Assembly (NCBI GenBank): GCA_036939355.1
Contig: JALLAP010000164.1
Location: 1-17,580, forward strand
From: Thalassiosira profunda
Taxonomy: Eukaryota; Bacillariophyta; Thalassiosirophyceae; Thalassiosirales; Thalassiosiraceae
DNA length: 17,580 bases
Direction: 5' to 3'
A program made the translations under genes and the position numbers. Under the pieces are notes generated by a model. That model made no database searches and was not told where the DNA came from. It worked only from the letters and a program-made list of their open reading frames with translations. Position 1 is the stretch's first letter, and each line of letters starts with the position of its first letter. Shown here piece after piece: positions 16,510 through 17,580 of the stretch.

Positions 16510-16675
16510 GGCCGCGGCCGGCCTCCGGACAGAAGCGAAAATCGAGGATGAGCCCTCTTCGCGGCGAAGCAAGCAGTGAGGATTTCGGGGCGAAAAAGTG
16601 CGGCCGGAACGGGGGGGCCCGCTGGAACAGTGAACCTACTCTCTTTGCTCTCTCACTCTCAACCATCCTCAAGCC
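16510..16675. promoter_or_regulatory. Compact divergent promoter between the lysine-rich gene and gene B
   Basis: Only 166 bases separate two divergent ATGs, so a bidirectional promoter is very likely. Most of it is taken up by the 40-bp shared element and the GC-rich block that also resembles the region upstream of the RING gene. The gene B side is pyrimidine-rich (CTCTCTTTGCTCTCTCACTC), a likely initiator or 5' UTR. Confidence 0.55.
16577..16616 (-). promoter_or_regulatory. Shared 40-bp promoter element, copy 2
   Basis: This is the inverted counterpart of 10949-10988, with 38 of 40 matches. It lies about 68 bases upstream of the lysine-rich gene ATG and 60 bases upstream of the gene B ATG. 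Its T-rich/GC palindrome here reads TTTCGCCCCGAAA, one base longer in the centre than the near-palindrome of copy 1. Confidence 0.7.
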
Positions 16676-17359
16676 ATGTACATCCCGAAGAATGCGGACG
16701 AGCTCCTTAAGGAGGTTCCCACGGACCCCCAGTCTCTTTCCAGCAGAATGGTGAACGACGAACTCGCTGCCAAGACTTCGATCAGCGATGCCGTTGGTGC
16801 TTCGACCAACAATGTCAAGCTTCTTCGCACTCTCTTCGGGCAAATTGGCTTCGCCAAGTCGTACTTCGACTCGTTGGAAGCCGTGGCCGGGAAGGAGCAA
16901 GATCTCGTCGACAAGGCGGAGACGACGCTCGACGAGGAGCTGGCTTTCGTCGCTCAGAAGGTGAAGGACGAGCACGCCGCGATCGAAAAGGCTAAGATCG
17001 ATCTCAAGCTCAAGTACGAGGCCGAGCTGAAGCAGATCGAAGCGGACGGGCAGTTCAACCTCGAGCGCATTCGCTCCAAGAAGGGGGTCGTCGAGGAAAC
17101 CCGAGTCACTTTGCTCAAGTCCAGCGGGAAGACGCAGACCCGCCTCAAGGCACTCGTCAAGATTGGCAGGCAGGGCGTCGCCACCCTCAAGATGGCAGCC
17201 ACGTCGTCTAATGCCGACGAGCCCAAGCTGAAGGCGAACAGGGACATGCTGGTCGTCATGCAGCGCGCCTGGAAGCGGGCGCAGGAGTCTGGCGTCGACG
17301 GCATCCTCAAGGAGGAGATCCTTGACAAGGATCTCGACAAGGATCGTGTGCAGGTCTGA
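16676..17359 (+). CDS. Coiled-coil protein B, paralog of gene A
   Basis: This is a single exon of 227 residues starting MYIPKNADELLK. The whole protein aligns with residues 253-476 of protein A. A central helix of about 110 residues is strongly charged with coiled-coil spacing (DLVDKAETTLDEELAFVAQK, DEHAAIEKAKIDLKLKYEAE, LKQIEADGQFNLERIRSK). It is followed by LKALVKIGRQGVATLKMA and an end in DKDLDKDRVQV. It has no signal peptide, no membrane helix and no cysteine. Function is unknown. Similarity to A starts right at the B start codon, so B is either the ancestral form or a copy that lacks the N-terminal 252 residues. It is divergent from the lysine-rich gene with 166 bases between ATGs. Confidence 0.78.
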   Translation: MYIPKNADELLKEVPTDPQSLSSRMVNDELAAKTSISDAVGASTNNVKLLRTLFGQIGFAKSYFDSLEAVAGKEQDLVDKAETTLDEELAFVAQKVKDEHAAIEKAKIDLKLKYEAELKQIEADGQFNLERIRSKKGVVEETRVTLLKSSGKTQTRLKALVKIGRQGVATLKMAATSSNADEPKLKANRDMLVVMQRAWKRAQESGVDGILKEEILDKDLDKDRVQV

Positions 17360-17401
17360 ATTGTTACGGTGTGTATTTGGAGCGGTTCCCGCAGACTTTG
17401 A

Positions 17402-17428
17402 GTGATGCCTTCCCTGCCTCGAGAATAG
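17402..17428 (-). repeat. 27-bp inverted repeat, right copy
   Basis: This is the inverted partner of 9100-9126 with a single mismatch. It lies 42 bases after the gene B stop codon. Beyond it the two flanks share nothing obvious. Confidence 0.75.
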
Positions 17429-17518
17429 TTGAGCAGTAGCCACGTTGGTTGTATTGAGTTGTTGCGGTTCAAGCTGCTTTCTCTACCAACAACAACAGCA
17501 AACCGTTTAGTTGCATTC

Positions 17519-17580
17519 TCAATATCCATCGATCATCTTGCTCAGGTAGGGAATGACCTCGTCCATCGGTATCCGGACCT
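17519..17580 (-). CDS. C-terminal end of a minus-strand gene at the window edge
   Basis: The minus strand reads VRIPMDEVIPYLSKMIDGY and then TGA at 17519-17521. The peptide is amphipathic and protein-like, but 19 residues are too few to name a family. It would converge with gene B, leaving about 160 bases between the stop codons. Confidence 0.35.
   Translation of the reverse strand, partial: VRIPMDEVIPYLSKMIDGY

Larger units (their letters stand above)
9100..17428. other. Mirror-symmetric block bounded by inverted repeats, possible old mobile element
   Basis: Reading inward from each end, both sides show the same order: the 27-bp repeat, an outward-facing coiled-coil paralog (A or B), and a divergent promoter with a shared 40-bp element. 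The core is two converging genes, a RING gene with a transposase-like C-terminus and a lysine-rich gene. This resembles an element with long decayed inverted termini. I see no target-site duplication (the bases outside the repeats differ), and an inverted gene duplication would explain the same facts. Confidence 0.35.

Noticed and set aside
16043..17443. 466-codon minus-strand open frame spanning the promoter and gene B
   Set aside because: It is antisense to gene B, whose frame is confirmed by its paralog, and out of frame with the lysine-rich gene that splices cleanly on the same strand.
1..17580. Bacterial or viral origin of the window
   Set aside because: Several good spliceosomal introns, F-box, SPRY, SAM and RING domains, and an ASAFAP-like leader all indicate eukaryotic nuclear DNA. 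No capsid, polymerase or integrase gene was recognised.

Overview
The window looks like nuclear DNA of a photosynthetic microeukaryote with a red-type secondary plastid, most likely a diatom or another heterokont alga. The evidence is short GT-AG introns of about 78-79 nt, compact genes on both strands, no bacterial operons or Shine-Dalgarno spacing, eukaryotic domains (F-box, SPRY, SAM, RING), and one protein whose N-terminus reads as a signal peptide followed by an SSA-FAV junction, which resembles the ASAFAP plastid-targeting motif of such algae. The species cannot be named from the sequence.

Region 1 (1-9014) is ordinary gene-dense sequence. It holds the 3' end of an unknown gene (3-195, +), an F-box/SPRY protein (381-2882, -), a membrane-anchored alpha/beta hydrolase (3423-4904, +, one intron), a small two-helix membrane protein (5044-5454, -), a predicted plastid-targeted SAM-domain protein (5781-6394, +, with a frame change best read as an intron), a DUF3592-like membrane protein (6506-6976, +), and a COG0523/CobW-type GTPase (7320-9014, +). 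The last has one clear intron and one apparent single-base frame break just after the P-loop.

Region 2 (about 9100-17428) has an inverted, mirror-like layout. Two paralogous coiled-coil genes lie at its ends and are transcribed outward: A (9187-10617, -) and B (16676-17359, +). Inside each is a divergent promoter region carrying the same 40-bp element (38/40 matches, inverted between the two sites). Between them two genes converge: a 1200-residue RING protein whose C-terminal half looks transposase-derived (11177-14779, +), and a lysine-rich two-exon gene of unknown function (14833-16509, -). A 27-bp sequence (26/27 matches) lies just beyond each paralog in inverted orientation, so the whole block is bounded by inverted repeats. 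This may be an old mobile element with long, decayed inverted termini, or an inverted local duplication that kept its promoter and 3'-end signals. It is the most unusual feature of the window.

The last 60 bases hold the C-terminal end of another minus-strand gene. I see no tRNA, rRNA, CRISPR array or recognisable viral gene.
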